A stretch of DNA of 63,103 nucleotides from Myxococcales bacterium (GTDB lineage Bacteria; Myxococcota_A; Polyangia; Polyangiales; Houyiibacteriaceae). Shown piece by piece: positions 21,261-31,282 of the stretch. Made by a program: the position numbers and the translations under genes. The stretch lies in NCBI GenBank assembly GCA_019637115.1, contig JAHBWH010000027.1, forward strand, positions 1-63,103. The letters are read 5' to 3'. Position 1 is the stretch's first letter. Each line of letters begins with the position of its first letter. The notes under the pieces are model-generated. The model was given only the letters and a program-made list of their open reading frames with translations, was not told the origin of the DNA and ran no database searches.

Positions 21261-21848
21261 TCAGCCGCGGCTCGCCTCGAACGCCGCGATCGCGGGCTCG
21301 CGGGCGAGCAAATAGCCGAGCTCGTCGACGCCCTCGAGCAGCATGCGCTTGGCGAAGGGATCGACGGGGAAGGAGGAGGTCGTGCCGTCCGGCAAGGTGA
21401 TCGTCTGCGCGTCGAGGTCGACCTTCACCTCGACGCTCGGGTCGGCCTCGAGGCGCGCGCGGAGCGCCGCGTGGTGCGCCGGCTCGAGCTCGATCGGCAA
21501 GAGGCCGTTCTTGAGCGCGTTGCCCTTGAAGATGTCGGCGAAGCTGGTCGCGATGACGGCGCGCAGGCCGTAGTCGACGAGCGACCAGGGCGCGTGCTCG
21601 CGCGACGAGCCGCAGCCGAAGTTGTGGCCCGAGAGCAGGATCTGGGCGCCGGCGTAGCGCGAGTCGTTGAGCGGGAAGCTCGGCTTGGGGCTCCCGTCGG
21701 CCTCGTAGCGCCAGTCCGAGAAGAGCTTCTGCCCGAGGCCGACCTTGTCGGTGACCTTGAGGAAGCGCGCGGGGATGATCTGATCGGTGTCGACGTCGTC
21801 GACGACGACGGGGACGAGGCGCGCGGAGAAGGGTCGGAAGGGCTCCAT
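21261..21848 (-). CDS. leuD: Isopropylmalate isomerase small subunit
   Basis: A 195-residue subunit of isopropylmalate isomerase. Signatures: [34 protein letters not shown] and [26 protein letters not shown] 21848 lies 5 bp after the leuC stop, so the two subunits are coupled. With cimA downstream the enzyme probably also isomerises citramalate to 3-methylmalate, as known for LeuCD in citramalate-pathway organisms. Confidence 0.96.
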   Translation of the reverse strand: MEPFRPFSARLVPVVVDDVDTDQIIPARFLKVTDKVGLGQKLFSDWRYEADGSPKPSFPLNDSRYAGAQILLSGHNFGCGSSREHAPWSLVDYGLRAVIATSFADIFKGNALKNGLLPIELEPAHHAALRARLEADPSVEVKVDLDAQTITLPDGTTSSFPVDPFAKRMLLEGVDELGYLLAREPAIAAFEASRG

Positions 21849-21853
21849 GAAAC

Positions 21854-23281
21854 TCACCTGCTCAAGAGGGTCCGAGGATCGGTGACCTTGCCGGTGACCG
21901 CGGCGGCGGCGGCGGTGTAGGGCGACGCGAGGAGCGTGCGCCCCCCCTTGCCCTGGCGGCCCTCGAAGTTGCGGTTGCTCGTGCTGACGGCGACCTGGCC
22001 GGGGCCGATCTCGTCTCCGTTCATCGCGATGCACATCGAGCAGCCCGGCTCGCGCCACTCGGCGCCCGCCTCGACGAAGACGCGGTCGAGGCCCTCGGCC
22101 TCCGCTTGCTTCTTCACCTCGTGGCTGCCCGGCACGACGAGCGCGCGCAGGCCGCTCGCGACCTTGCGGCCCTCGAAGATCTGCGCGGCGGCGCGGAGGT
22201 CCGAGATGCGCGAGTTGGTGCAGCTCCCGATGAAGACGACGTCGACCTCGCGCCCGAGCAGCGGCTTGCCAGCCTCGAGACCCATGTACGCGAGCGCCTT
22301 CTGCGTCGCCTCCTTGGCCTGGACGTCCGAGAGCGTCGCCGGATCCGGCACCGGCTCGTCGATGCCGACGCCCATGCCTGGGTTGGTGCCCCACGTCAGG
22401 CGCGGCACGAGCGACGCGGCGTCGATCGTGAGCTCGCGGTCGAAGCTCGCGTCGGCGTCGCTCACGAGCCCGCGCCAGCGGTCGACCGCCGCCGCGAAGT
22501 CCGCGCCCTTCGGCGCCCGCTCGCGGCCCTCGAGGTAGGCGAAGGTCTTGTCGTCGGCGGCGATCATGCCCGCCTTCGCGCCCGCCTCGATGCTCATGTT
22601 GCAGACCGTCATGCGGCCCTCCATGTCGAGCGCCTCGATGGCGGGGCCGGCGTACTCGAGCACGTGCCCCGTCGCCCCGCCGACGCCGATGCGCGCGATG
22701 AGCGCCAAGATCAGATCCTTCGCGCTGACGCCGGGCCCCGGCGCGCCCTCGAAGGTCACGCGGAAGGTCTTCGGGCGCGCGTGCAGCAGGCATTGCGTCG
22801 CCAGCACGTGCTCGACCTGCGAGGTGCCGATACCGAAGGCGAGCGCGCCGAAGGCGCCGTGGGTCGAGGTGTGGCTGTCGCCGCAGACGATCGTCATCCC
22901 GGGGTGCGTGAGCCCGAGCTCGGGGCCGACCACGTGGACGATGCCGTTGCGCGCGTCGCCGAGCGCGAAGAGCTCGATGCCGTGCGCCTCGCAGTTCGCG
23001 CGGAGCACCTCGAGCTGCGCGCGGTTCTGTTCGTCCACGAAGACGAAGCGACCGTCGCTGCTCTTCCGGGTCGGCGTGGAGTGGTCCATCGTCGCCTTCG
23101 TGCGCTCGGGGCGGCGCACCTTCAGGCCGCGCGCGGCGAGCCCGGTGAAGGCCTGCGGCGAGGTGACCTCGTGGACGAGGTGCAGGTCGATGTAGACGAC
23201 GGCCGGCGCGCCCGGCTCCTCGGCGACGAGGTGCGTCTCCCAGACTTTCTCGAAGAGGGTCTTGCCCTGGCTCAAACGCAT
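21854..23281 (-). CDS. leuC: Isopropylmalate isomerase large subunit
   Basis: A 475-residue aconitase-family subunit with a [4Fe-4S] cluster. It shows [17 protein letters not shown]-like start ([12 protein letters not shown]), the block [29 protein letters not shown], and the cluster cysteines in [15 protein letters not shown] and [10 protein letters not shown]. It starts at ATG 23281 only 2 bp after the leuA stop and ends 5 bp before leuD, making leuA-leuC-leuD one tight unit. Confidence 0.96.
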   Translation of the reverse strand: MRLSQGKTLFEKVWETHLVAEEPGAPAVVYIDLHLVHEVTSPQAFTGLAARGLKVRRPERTKATMDHSTPTRKSSDGRFVFVDEQNRAQLEVLRANCEAHGIELFALGDARNGIVHVVGPELGLTHPGMTIVCGDSHTSTHGAFGALAFGIGTSQVEHVLATQCLLHARPKTFRVTFEGAPGPGVSAKDLILALIARIGVGGATGHVLEYAGPAIEALDMEGRMTVCNMSIEAGAKAGMIAADDKTFAYLEGRERAPKGADFAAAVDRWRGLVSDADASFDRELTIDAASLVPRLTWGTNPGMGVGIDEPVPDPATLSDVQAKEATQKALAYMGLEAGKPLLGREVDVVFIGSCTNSRISDLRAAAQIFEGRKVASGLRALVVPGSHEVKKQAEAEGLDRVFVEAGAEWREPGCSMCIAMNGDEIGPGQVAVSTSNRNFEGRQGKGGRTLLASPYTAAAAAVTGKVTDPRTLLSR

Positions 23282-23283
23282 GG

Positions 23284-24939
23284 TCAGGCCGCTTTCTGCT
23301 GCGCGGCGCGCGCCGCGACGAGCCGGTTGAGCGCCGAGAGGTACGCCTTGGCGCTCGCGACGATGATGTCGGTGTCGGTGCCGTGACCGTGGTAGACGCG
23401 CTGCGAGGTGTCCTCGCGCTGCGGGTTGAGCTGGTCCTCGTCTTCGCCGCGGCTGCGCACGCGCACGCTCACCTCGCCGAGCGCGTCGATGCCCTCGGTG
23501 ACGGAGGTGACGGTGTACTCGAGCAGCTCGACGCCGTCGGGGTGCAGGCCGATCTCGGCTGCGACCTCGTCGATGGCCTTGAAGACGGCGTCGACGGGGC
23601 CGGTGCCCACGCAGGCGCGCACGTGGATGGCGTCCTCGGCGTCGTTCTCGCCGACCTTCGCGCCGCCGCTGCGCAGGCGCACGGTCGCGGTCGGCAGGCC
23701 CATCGAGCCGCACGCGACCTGCAGACCGTCGAGGCGGAGGTGCTCGACCGGGCGGTAGAGCTCGTCGCTCACGACCGCGATGAGGTCGGCGTCGGTGATG
23801 CGCTTCTTCTTGTCGGCGAGGGCCTTGAAGCGCGCGAAGGCCTTGTCGAGGTTGTCGCCCTCGACCGGGTAGCCGAGCTCGCCGAGCCGCGCGCCGAAGG
23901 CGTGGCGGCCCGAGTGCTTGCCGAGCACGAGGTGCGTGCGCGACGCGCCGACCGTCTCGGGGCGCATGATCTCGTACGTCTCTTCGTTCTTGAGCATCCC
24001 GTCCTGGTGGATGCCCGACTCGTGCGCGAAGGCGTTGGCGCCGACGATCGCCTTGTTCGGCTGCACGACCATGCCCGTCACCTTCGAGACGAGGCGCGAG
24101 GCGCGCGTGAGCTGCGTCGAGTCGATGCCGGTGCGCAGCCCGAGGAGCGCGCGCCGCGTCTGGATGGCCATCGCGATCTCTTCGAGGCTCGTGTTGCCCG
24201 CGCGCTCGCCGATGCCGTTGATGGCGACCTCGACCTGCCGCGCGCCGTTGAGCACGCCCGAGAGGCTGTTCGCGGTCGCGAGGCCGAGGTCGTCGTGGCA
24301 GTGGACGCTGATCACGCAGCGCTCGATGCCCGGGACGTTCTCCTTGATGAGCCGGATGCGCTCGCCGTACTCGTGCGGGAGCGTGTAGCCGACGGTGTCG
24401 GGGATGTTGAGGGTGGTCGCGCCGGCCTCGATCGCGGCGGCGAGCGCCTCGTAGAGGAACTCCATCTCCGTGCGGCCCGCGTCCTCGGGGCTGAACTCGA
24501 TGTCCTCGCAGAGGCTGCGCGCGTAGCCGACCATCTCGCGGATGCGCGCGACGACCTCTGCTTTGCTCATGCGCAGCTTGTGCTCGCGGTGGATGGGCGA
24601 GGTCGCGAGGAAGGTGTGGATGCGCGGCTTCTGGGCGGGCGCGATGGCCTCCCAGCATTTGTCGAGGTCACCCTTGGTGGCGCGCGCGAGGCCGCAGATG
24701 GTGGGCGGCTCGGACGAGGGGCGGCCGATGACCTGCTCGCGGCCCACCGTCTCGGCGATGGTCTTGACGGCGCGTAGGTCGTCGGGGCTCGCGGCAGGGA
24801 AGCCCGCTTCGATGATGTCGACGCCGAGGCGCGAGAGGGTCTTGGCGACCTCGAGCTTCTCCTTCGAGGTCATGGTGGCCCCCGGGGATTGCTCGCCGTC
24901 CCGGAGCGTGGTGTCGAAGATGCGTACGTAGTCGTTCAT
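23284..24939 (-). CDS. leuA: 2-Isopropylmalate synthase
   Basis: A 551-residue enzyme joining 2-oxoisovalerate and acetyl-CoA, the committed leucine step. It shows [54 protein letters not shown] and [18 protein letters not shown]. The C-terminal LeuA dimer domain (about 395-535) is present, so leucine feedback is expected from the family. There is a repeat-filled 319-bp gap upstream to ilvC. Confidence 0.96.
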   Translation of the reverse strand: MNDYVRIFDTTLRDGEQSPGATMTSKEKLEVAKTLSRLGVDIIEAGFPAASPDDLRAVKTIAETVGREQVIGRPSSEPPTICGLARATKGDLDKCWEAIAPAQKPRIHTFLATSPIHREHKLRMSKAEVVARIREMVGYARSLCEDIEFSPEDAGRTEMEFLYEALAAAIEAGATTLNIPDTVGYTLPHEYGERIRLIKENVPGIERCVISVHCHDDLGLATANSLSGVLNGARQVEVAINGIGERAGNTSLEEIAMAIQTRRALLGLRTGIDSTQLTRASRLVSKVTGMVVQPNKAIVGANAFAHESGIHQDGMLKNEETYEIMRPETVGASRTHLVLGKHSGRHAFGARLGELGYPVEGDNLDKAFARFKALADKKKRITDADLIAVVSDELYRPVEHLRLDGLQVACGSMGLPTATVRLRSGGAKVGENDAEDAIHVRACVGTGPVDAVFKAIDEVAAEIGLHPDGVELLEYTVTSVTEGIDALGEVSVRVRSRGEDEDQLNPQREDTSQRVYHGHGTDTDIIVASAKAYLSALNRLVAARAAQQKAA

Positions 24940-24971
24940 GGGGGTGTCTCGGCGTGTCTCGGTCGCGTGGT

Positions 24972-25235
24972 GCCCTTGCCCTTGCCCTTGCCCTTGCCCT
25001 CGCCCTTGCGCTCGCCCTTGCCCTTGCCCTCGCCCTTGCCCTCGCCCTCGCCCTCGCCCTTGCGTGGTCGTTCGCGTGGGGGGGGCTCGACCTCGGGGCT
25101 TCTCGGTCTCGTTCGTGTGGGGAGGGGGTCGGGGGGGAGGGGGCTTCTCGGTCTCGGGGGGAGGGGGCTTCTCGGTCTCGTGGGGACCCTCTCGTTGGGC
25201 AGGGGCAGGGGCAAGGGCACGGGCAGGGGACTGCT
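24972..25235. repeat. CCCTTG array with complementary right arm (element A)
   Basis: The 319-bp gap between ilvC and leuA holds a CCCTTG/CCCTCG hexamer array (24972-25064), a middle section with GGCTTCTCGGTCTCG repeats, and a right arm of GGGGCA/AGGGCA units (25198-25230) that is complementary to the left arm. The 13-mer GCAGGGGACTGCT follows at 25223-25235. The same architecture recurs at 58492-58901. A long imperfect hairpin is possible on either strand. No coding sequence is seen. Confidence 0.8.
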
Positions 25236-25258
25236 CGGCCTCGGGCCTTTGGCCCTCT

Positions 25259-26272
25259 TCAGTCGCCCGGCTTGATCTCCACCGCGTCGACGAAGGTCAT
25301 CATCGCGCGCAGCTTGCTGCCGACCTGCTCGATCTGGTGCTCCTGCTCGGCGGCCCGGGTCCCGAGGAACTTCTTTCGGCCGGTCTCGTTCTCCGCGATC
25401 CAGGTCTTCGCGAACTCGCCGCTGCGGATCGACGCGAGCAGCCCCTCCATTGCCTTTTTCGCCTCGGGCCCGATGACCTGCGGGCCGGCGACGTAATCAC
25501 CCCACTCCGCGGTGTCGCTCACCGAGTAGCGCATGTAGTTCAGGCCGCCCCGGTACATCAGGTCCACGATGAGCTTCAGCTCGTGCATGCACTCGAAGTA
25601 CGCGACCTCCGGCTGATAGCCGGCGTTCACGAGCGTCTCGAAGCCCGCCTTCACGAGCGCCGACACGCCGCCGCAGAGGACCGCCTGCTCGCCGAAGAGG
25701 TCCGTCTCGGTCTCCTCGCCGAAGGTCGTCGTGAGCACGCCCGCGCGCGCGCTGCCGATGGCCGCCGCGTAGCTGAGCGCGAGCGCGTCGGCCTGACCGC
25801 TCGCGTCCTGGTGGATCGCGAGCAGGGCCGGGACGCCGCCGCCCTCCTGGTAGGTCTCGCGCACGCGGTGGCCCGGGCTCTTCGGCGCGATCATCGACAC
25901 GTCGACGAAGTCGGGCGGCGTGATGGTGCCGAAGTGGATGTTGAAGCCGTGGGCGAACATCAGCGTGTCGCCCTTCTTCAGCGTCGGCGCGATCGACTCC
26001 TCGTAGATCGCCTTCTGCGAGGTGTCGGGCGCGAGCACCATGATCACGTCGGCCTCTTCGCAGGCGTCGCGGACGCTCAGCACGCGCAGGCCCGCAGCCT
26101 CCGCCTTGCCCGCGCTCTTGCTGCCGGCGCGCAGGCCGATGCGCACGTCGACGCCGCTCTCCTTCAGGTTGAGCGCGTGCGCGTGCCCCTGCGAGCCGTA
26201 GCCGACGATGGCCACCTTCTTCTGGGTGATGAGCGCGAGGTCGGCGTCCTTCTCGTAGCGGATGATCGTCAT
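25259..26272 (-). CDS. ilvC: Ketol-acid reductoisomerase (class I)
   Basis: A 337-residue NADPH-dependent enzyme converting acetolactate or acetohydroxybutyrate to dihydroxy acids. It has [29 protein letters not shown] (Rossmann loop), [33 protein letters not shown] and the C-terminal [17 protein letters not shown]-type knot sequence. Length identifies class I. It lies between ilvN and leuA, but with long repeat gaps on both sides rather than tight spacing. Confidence 0.97.
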   Translation of the reverse strand: MTIIRYEKDADLALITQKKVAIVGYGSQGHAHALNLKESGVDVRIGLRAGSKSAGKAEAAGLRVLSVRDACEEADVIMVLAPDTSQKAIYEESIAPTLKKGDTLMFAHGFNIHFGTITPPDFVDVSMIAPKSPGHRVRETYQEGGGVPALLAIHQDASGQADALALSYAAAIGSARAGVLTTTFGEETETDLFGEQAVLCGGVSALVKAGFETLVNAGYQPEVAYFECMHELKLIVDLMYRGGLNYMRYSVSDTAEWGDYVAGPQVIGPEAKKAMEGLLASIRSGEFAKTWIAENETGRKKFLGTRAAEQEHQIEQVGSKLRAMMTFVDAVEIKPGD

Positions 26273-26428
26273 GGTCTCTCTCGTCGGTTTCGTTCGGGCC
26301 CGCGCGGCGGGCGTGAAGGTGTGTGCGTGAAGGTGACGGGTTCGGGCGGCGCGCGATCAGCGGCCGAGGCGGCCCTGGGGATGGTGACGCTGAGCACGGT
26401 GGCGCTGAGCGTGGTTGTTCTGAGCACG

Positions 26429-26525
26429 GTGGCCCTGGACGTGGTGGCCCTGGACGTGGTGGCCCTGGACGTGGTGGCCCTGGACGTGGTGGCCCTGGAC
26501 ACGGTGGCCCTGGACACGGTGGCGC
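26429..26525. repeat. 15-bp tandem repeat between ilvN and ilvC
   Basis: About six copies of GGCCCTGGACGTGGT, then degenerate copies with ACGGT, within the 281-bp gap 26273-26553. Earlier GGTGGCGCTGAGCACG units (26385-26430) look like older copies. No gene is supported here. Confidence 0.8.
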
Positions 26526-26553
26526 CGAGCACCGCGACGCTGGGCACGGGCCC

Positions 26554-27069
26554 TCAGGCGGCCTCGCCCCGCGATAGCTGCGGGCGCTCGGCGGCGCGCG
26601 TCATCGCGACGAGGCCGGTTTGCACCATCTCGAGGATGCCGAAGGGCGCGAGCACCGCGGCGAGCCGCTCGATCTCCTCGTGCGTGCCCGTCGCCTCGAC
26701 GACGACCGAGTCGGGGCCGAGGTCGACGGCGCGCGCGCCCACGGTCGAGAGGATCTGCAGCACCTGCGGCCGCACGTCGGGCCCTGCGCTCACCTTGATG
26801 AGCGCGAGGTTGCGCTCGACCCGCGGCGAGTCGGTGATGTCGTCGACGCGCAGGACGTTGACGAGGCGATAGAGGTTCGCCTCGATGCGGCGCGCCACCG
26901 AGGCGTCGGTCTCGCAGACGATCGTCATGCGCGAGATGCCCTCCTCGTGCGTGCGGCCGACGTTGAGCGAGTCGATGTTGTAGCTGCGCCGCCGGAAGAG
27001 CGACGCCACGCGGTCGAGCACGCCCGGCTGGTCTTCCACGTGCACCACGAAGGTTCGGGTCTGCTTCAT
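26554..27069 (-). CDS. ilvN: Acetolactate synthase small (regulatory) subunit
   Basis: A 171-residue ACT-domain protein. TFVVHVEDQPGVLDRVASLFRRRSYNIDSLNVG is the classical first ACT motif, and a second ACT-like half follows (LALIKVSAGPDVRPQVLQILS). It binds valine and controls the catalytic subunit IlvB. Length matches the IlvH/IlvN group of about 160-170 residues. The gene begins 11 bp after the ilvB stop, as expected for a paired subunit. Confidence 0.95.
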   Translation of the reverse strand: MKQTRTFVVHVEDQPGVLDRVASLFRRRSYNIDSLNVGRTHEEGISRMTIVCETDASVARRIEANLYRLVNVLRVDDITDSPRVERNLALIKVSAGPDVRPQVLQILSTVGARAVDLGPDSVVVEATGTHEEIERLAAVLAPFGILEMVQTGLVAMTRAAERPQLSRGEAA

Positions 27070-27080
27070 CTCGTCCTCGC

Positions 27081-28871
27081 TCAGTCCTCGCCCGTCTCGT
27101 AGATCGGGTTGTGCTTGCGCTCGGGGCGCCGGATCATGTCGTCGAGGTCCTTGCCGCTCGCGACCATGGGATAGACGCTGTCTTCCTGCTCGACGCGGAA
27201 GTCGATGACGACGGTCTCGGGTGAGGCCTGCGCCTCACGGACCGCGGCCTCGACCTCGGCGCGCGCCGTGACGCGCATCCCTCGGACGCCGTGCGCCTCG
27301 GCGAGCTTGACGAAGTCGGGGCTCTTCATCGGCGTCGCGACGTAGCGTCCGCCGTAGAAGAGCTCCTGCCACTGGCGCACCATGCCGAGGTAGCCGTTGT
27401 TGATGATCGCGACGTGGATCTTGATGCCCTCTTGGGCGATCGTGCTCAGCTCGCAGGCGGTCATCTGGAAGCCGCCGTCGCCGACGATGACCCAGACCTC
27501 GGTTGGATCCGCGCCGCCGATCGGGTGCGGTCCGAGCGCGAAGCGGGCGCCGATGGCGGCGGGGAGCGCGAAGCCCATCGTCCCGAGGCCGCCGCTCGTG
27601 AGCAGCTTTCGCGGGTGGTCGTGCTTGTAATACTGCGCCTCCCACATCTGGTGCTGGCCGACGTCGGTCACGACGAGCGCGCGGCCCTCCGTGAGGCGCC
27701 AGAGATCGTGGATGACGTGGGCGGCGTAAAGGCGGCCTTCGTCGGGGAGCGCCTGGATGTCGCGGACCGCGCTGTCACCCTTCATCTCGTCGATGCGCGC
27801 GAGCCACGCGGGACGGCGCTTCTCGTCGAGGGTCGGTACGAGCTGCGCGAGCACGTCGCGCACGTCGCCGACGAGCGCGACGTCGACCTTCACGATCTTG
27901 TCCACCTCGGCCGGGTCGAGCTCGACGTGGATCTTCTTGGCCTTCTGCGCGAAGGTCTTGGGGTTGCCAGTGATGCGGTCGTCGAAGCGCATCCCGAGCG
28001 CGAGGATCACGTCGGCCTCTTGGATGGCCTTGTTGACCCAGGCCTCGCCGTGCATGCCGGCCATGCCGAGGGCGAGCGGGTGCGTCGCCGGGAAACCGCC
28101 GAGCCCCAGCAGCGTCGAGGCGACGGGGACGTCGCGCTTGCCGACGAGCTCGAGGAGGAGGTCGGTCGCGCCGGCGCGGATGACGCCCTGTCCTGCGAGG
28201 ATGATCGGGCGCTCGGCCGAGTCGAGCAGGCGCTTGGCCTCCTCGAGCTCGCGGGCGAGCGGCGCGCGCTCGGGGCGATATCCGGGCAGCACGATCGGCG
28301 CGTCGCTCCACTCGAAGGCGCAGCTGCCCTGCTGTGCGTCCTTCGTGATGTCGACGACGACGGGGCCGGGGCGGCCGGAAGCGGCGATGTAGAAGGCCTC
28401 GCGGATGACGCGCGGGATGTCCTCGGCGCGACGGACGAGGAAGTTGTGCTTGGTGATCGGCAGCGTGACGCCGGTGATGTCGACCTCTTGGAAGGCGTCG
28501 CTGCCGATCAGCGCGCCAGGCACCTGCCCCGTGATGCAGACCATCGGCACGTTGTCGAGCATCGCGGTCGCGATGCCCGTGACGAGGTTCGTCGCGCCGG
28601 GGCCGGAGGTCGCGACGCAGACGCCGACCTTGCCGGACGCACGCGCGTAGCCGTCCGCCATGTGCGAGGCGCCCTGCTCGTGGCGGACGAGCACGTGGTG
28701 AATCATCGGGTAGCGCGCCATCGCGTCGTACGCAGGCATGATCGCGCCGCCGGGGTAGCCGAAGACGACATCGACACCGACTCGGACCAAGGATTCCCAG
28801 AGGATTTCGGCACCCGTGAGCACGGTGCCTGGCGCGTGCAGGGCGCCGGATCGGGGCAAGGGAGCGTTCAT
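27081..28871 (-). CDS. ilvB: Acetolactate synthase large (catalytic) subunit
   Basis: A 596-residue thiamine-diphosphate enzyme that makes acetolactate or acetohydroxybutyrate. Motifs: VFGYPGGAIMPAYDAM with the catalytic Glu in LVRHEQGASHMADGYARASG, GDGGFQMTACELST and NNGYLGMVRQWQ for ThDP-magnesium binding. ATG 28871 is chosen; the frame stays open to 29009 but that extension is low-complexity and lacks similarity. It heads the branched-chain amino-acid cluster. Confidence 0.96.
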   Translation of the reverse strand: MNAPLPRSGALHAPGTVLTGAEILWESLVRVGVDVVFGYPGGAIMPAYDAMARYPMIHHVLVRHEQGASHMADGYARASGKVGVCVATSGPGATNLVTGIATAMLDNVPMVCITGQVPGALIGSDAFQEVDITGVTLPITKHNFLVRRAEDIPRVIREAFYIAASGRPGPVVVDITKDAQQGSCAFEWSDAPIVLPGYRPERAPLARELEEAKRLLDSAERPIILAGQGVIRAGATDLLLELVGKRDVPVASTLLGLGGFPATHPLALGMAGMHGEAWVNKAIQEADVILALGMRFDDRITGNPKTFAQKAKKIHVELDPAEVDKIVKVDVALVGDVRDVLAQLVPTLDEKRRPAWLARIDEMKGDSAVRDIQALPDEGRLYAAHVIHDLWRLTEGRALVVTDVGQHQMWEAQYYKHDHPRKLLTSGGLGTMGFALPAAIGARFALGPHPIGGADPTEVWVIVGDGGFQMTACELSTIAQEGIKIHVAIINNGYLGMVRQWQELFYGGRYVATPMKSPDFVKLAEAHGVRGMRVTARAEVEAAVREAQASPETVVIDFRVEQEDSVYPMVASGKDLDDMIRRPERKHNPIYETGED

Positions 28872-29183
28872 CAGGGGTCTTCGGGGCTGGCAGCTGGGGG
28901 CTGCTTCAGGCGTGGGAAGGGCGCCGACGGCGAGGTCGACGGAAGGCCTTGGAGGCTGTGTAGCGAGAGGCGCGACGGCGGTCGGGGGCGCGCTGCGTCG
29001 CCCGGGCAAGGCTCGATGTCAATCGAAGCCAGGCGTGCCCTGACGGCTCGCATCCACGGGCTGGCTGCCGATCTCGACCGTCCGCATGACTGAGGGGAGG
29101 AGGCCCTCGAAGGGCTCTCGTCGCGGCGTCTCGGAGACCAAGCCCCGAAACGCGAGCGCCCCAGCGGGTCACGCTGGAGCGGC
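28872..29183. other. Gap upstream of ilvB
   Basis: This 312-bp stretch holds no convincing gene. On the minus strand it is the probable leader of the ilvB transcript. I looked for a branched-chain leader peptide or a T-box-like structure and found neither. Short dyads occur at 29113-29130 (AGGCCCTCGAAGGGCT) and 29161-29177. Confidence 0.4.
29161..29177 (-). terminator. Short hairpin after the 46-residue ORF
   Basis: CCAGCG and CGCTGG pair around a 5-nt loop, 6 bp past the stop of the small minus-strand ORF at 29184-29324. It is short and lacks a T-run. Confidence 0.3.
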
Positions 29184-29324
29184 TCAGAAGAGGTTCTCGG
29201 CGAAGCGATGGCCCAGGCGCTCGTCTCGGCAGCGGCGGAGCACCTCGGCCGCGCTCGGCAGCGGGGGCGCCATGCGGTCGGCGGCGGTCGGGGTCGGGGC
29301 GGCGGGCTTCTTGTTCGGGGTCAT
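29184..29324 (-). CDS. Small ORF, 46 residues
   Basis: ATG 29324 opens MTPNKKPAAPTPTAADRMAPP, and the peptide ends RRCRDERLGHRFAENLF. An AGGAGA ribosome site lies 5 bp upstream, which supports translation. The first half is Pro/Ala-rich and probably disordered; the second half could be an amphipathic helix. There is no known family. It precedes ilvB on the same strand by 312 bp but does not look like an attenuation leader (two Leu, no Ile or Val cluster). Confidence 0.5.
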   Translation of the reverse strand: MTPNKKPAAPTPTAADRMAPPLPSAAEVLRRCRDERLGHRFAENLF

Positions 29325-29384
29325 GGGGTTCTCCTGGTCTTGAAGGGTCTCGGGAAGCGCAGTTGGCTGGAGGTCATGGACGAA

Positions 29385-29416
29385 GCCCCCGCTCCGGGTG
29401 GCTTCGGTGCGGGGGC
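29385..29416 (-). terminator. Hairpin GCCCCCGC/GCGGGGGC
   Basis: Perfect 8-bp arms at 29385-29392 and 29409-29416 with a 16-nt loop, 31 bp past the stop of the 43-residue ORF on the minus strand, followed by TTCGTCC. A plausible terminator separating the two small ORFs. Confidence 0.45.
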
Positions 29417-29447
29417 CTGGCGGTCTTCTCTGCGTGCGATGCGTTCG

Positions 29448-29579
29448 TCAGAGCGTGCCGGTCCCCGCGCGTCCAATGAGAATTAGGACGCCTAGGGCGA
29501 GCACGACGACCTCCAGCGCGCGACCGACCGACCGCGGAGCGGCGTCGATGCGGGGGGCGAAGGTCGTGAGCGAGGTCAC
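29448..29579 (-). CDS. Small predicted single-pass membrane peptide
   Basis: GTG 29579 gives a 43-residue peptide with one strongly hydrophobic stretch, ALEVVVLALGVLILIG (21-36), preceded by a basic segment (RSVGR) and followed by a short GRAGTGTL tail. An AGGATT site lies 6 bp upstream and a TTGACG hexamer at 29609-29614 resembles a -35 box. Peptides of this shape act as toxins, membrane-complex accessories or regulators; nothing here decides between them. Confidence 0.5.
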   Translation of the reverse strand: MTSLTTFAPRIDAAPRSVGRALEVVVLALGVLILIGRAGTGTL

Positions 29580-29956
29580 GAGGTAATCCTGTGGGTGGCA
29601 ACGCATCGCGTCAAGAAAAAAATTTGATCGTCTGCCTGCTGTGGCCGCGATTCGTTAGACGCCACCGCTAGCGGCCGAACGTTTCGTTGTTCCTGTCGTG
29701 CTGCGAGACCCCTTCGCGAAAGTTTGGCCCCTAATTCGGCGCCGAGGACCGAACGGCGTACGACCGTGAGATCGGTCTCCGAGGGAACGGTGACGCCAGC
29801 TCGACGGCCCACGCCAGCGCGACGTTCACCCTGGGGAGTCCTGGGCGGAGCAGAGGCGGCGCCGGCAAACGCGGAGCCGTGCGCACGCCCACAGACCCGC
29901 GAGGCTACTGCAAGGCACGGTGTTGGAAGTGCAGCTTCTAACTTCATGAGGTGCCC
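29580..29956. other. Divergent promoter region with AT-rich block
   Basis: This 377-bp gap separates the minus-strand 43-residue ORF from the plus-strand CxxCH lipoprotein. It contains the only long A/T run nearby (CAAGAAAAAAATTTGATC, 29612-29629) and no gene. It probably carries both divergent promoters. Confidence 0.4.
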
Positions 29957-31280
<1,324 letters not shown>

Positions 31281-31282
31281 TC

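Noticed and set aside
28872-29183. Attenuator leader peptide or T-box for ilvB
   Set aside because: No short ORF with clustered Ile, Leu or Val codons and no specifier or antiterminator pattern could be recognised.
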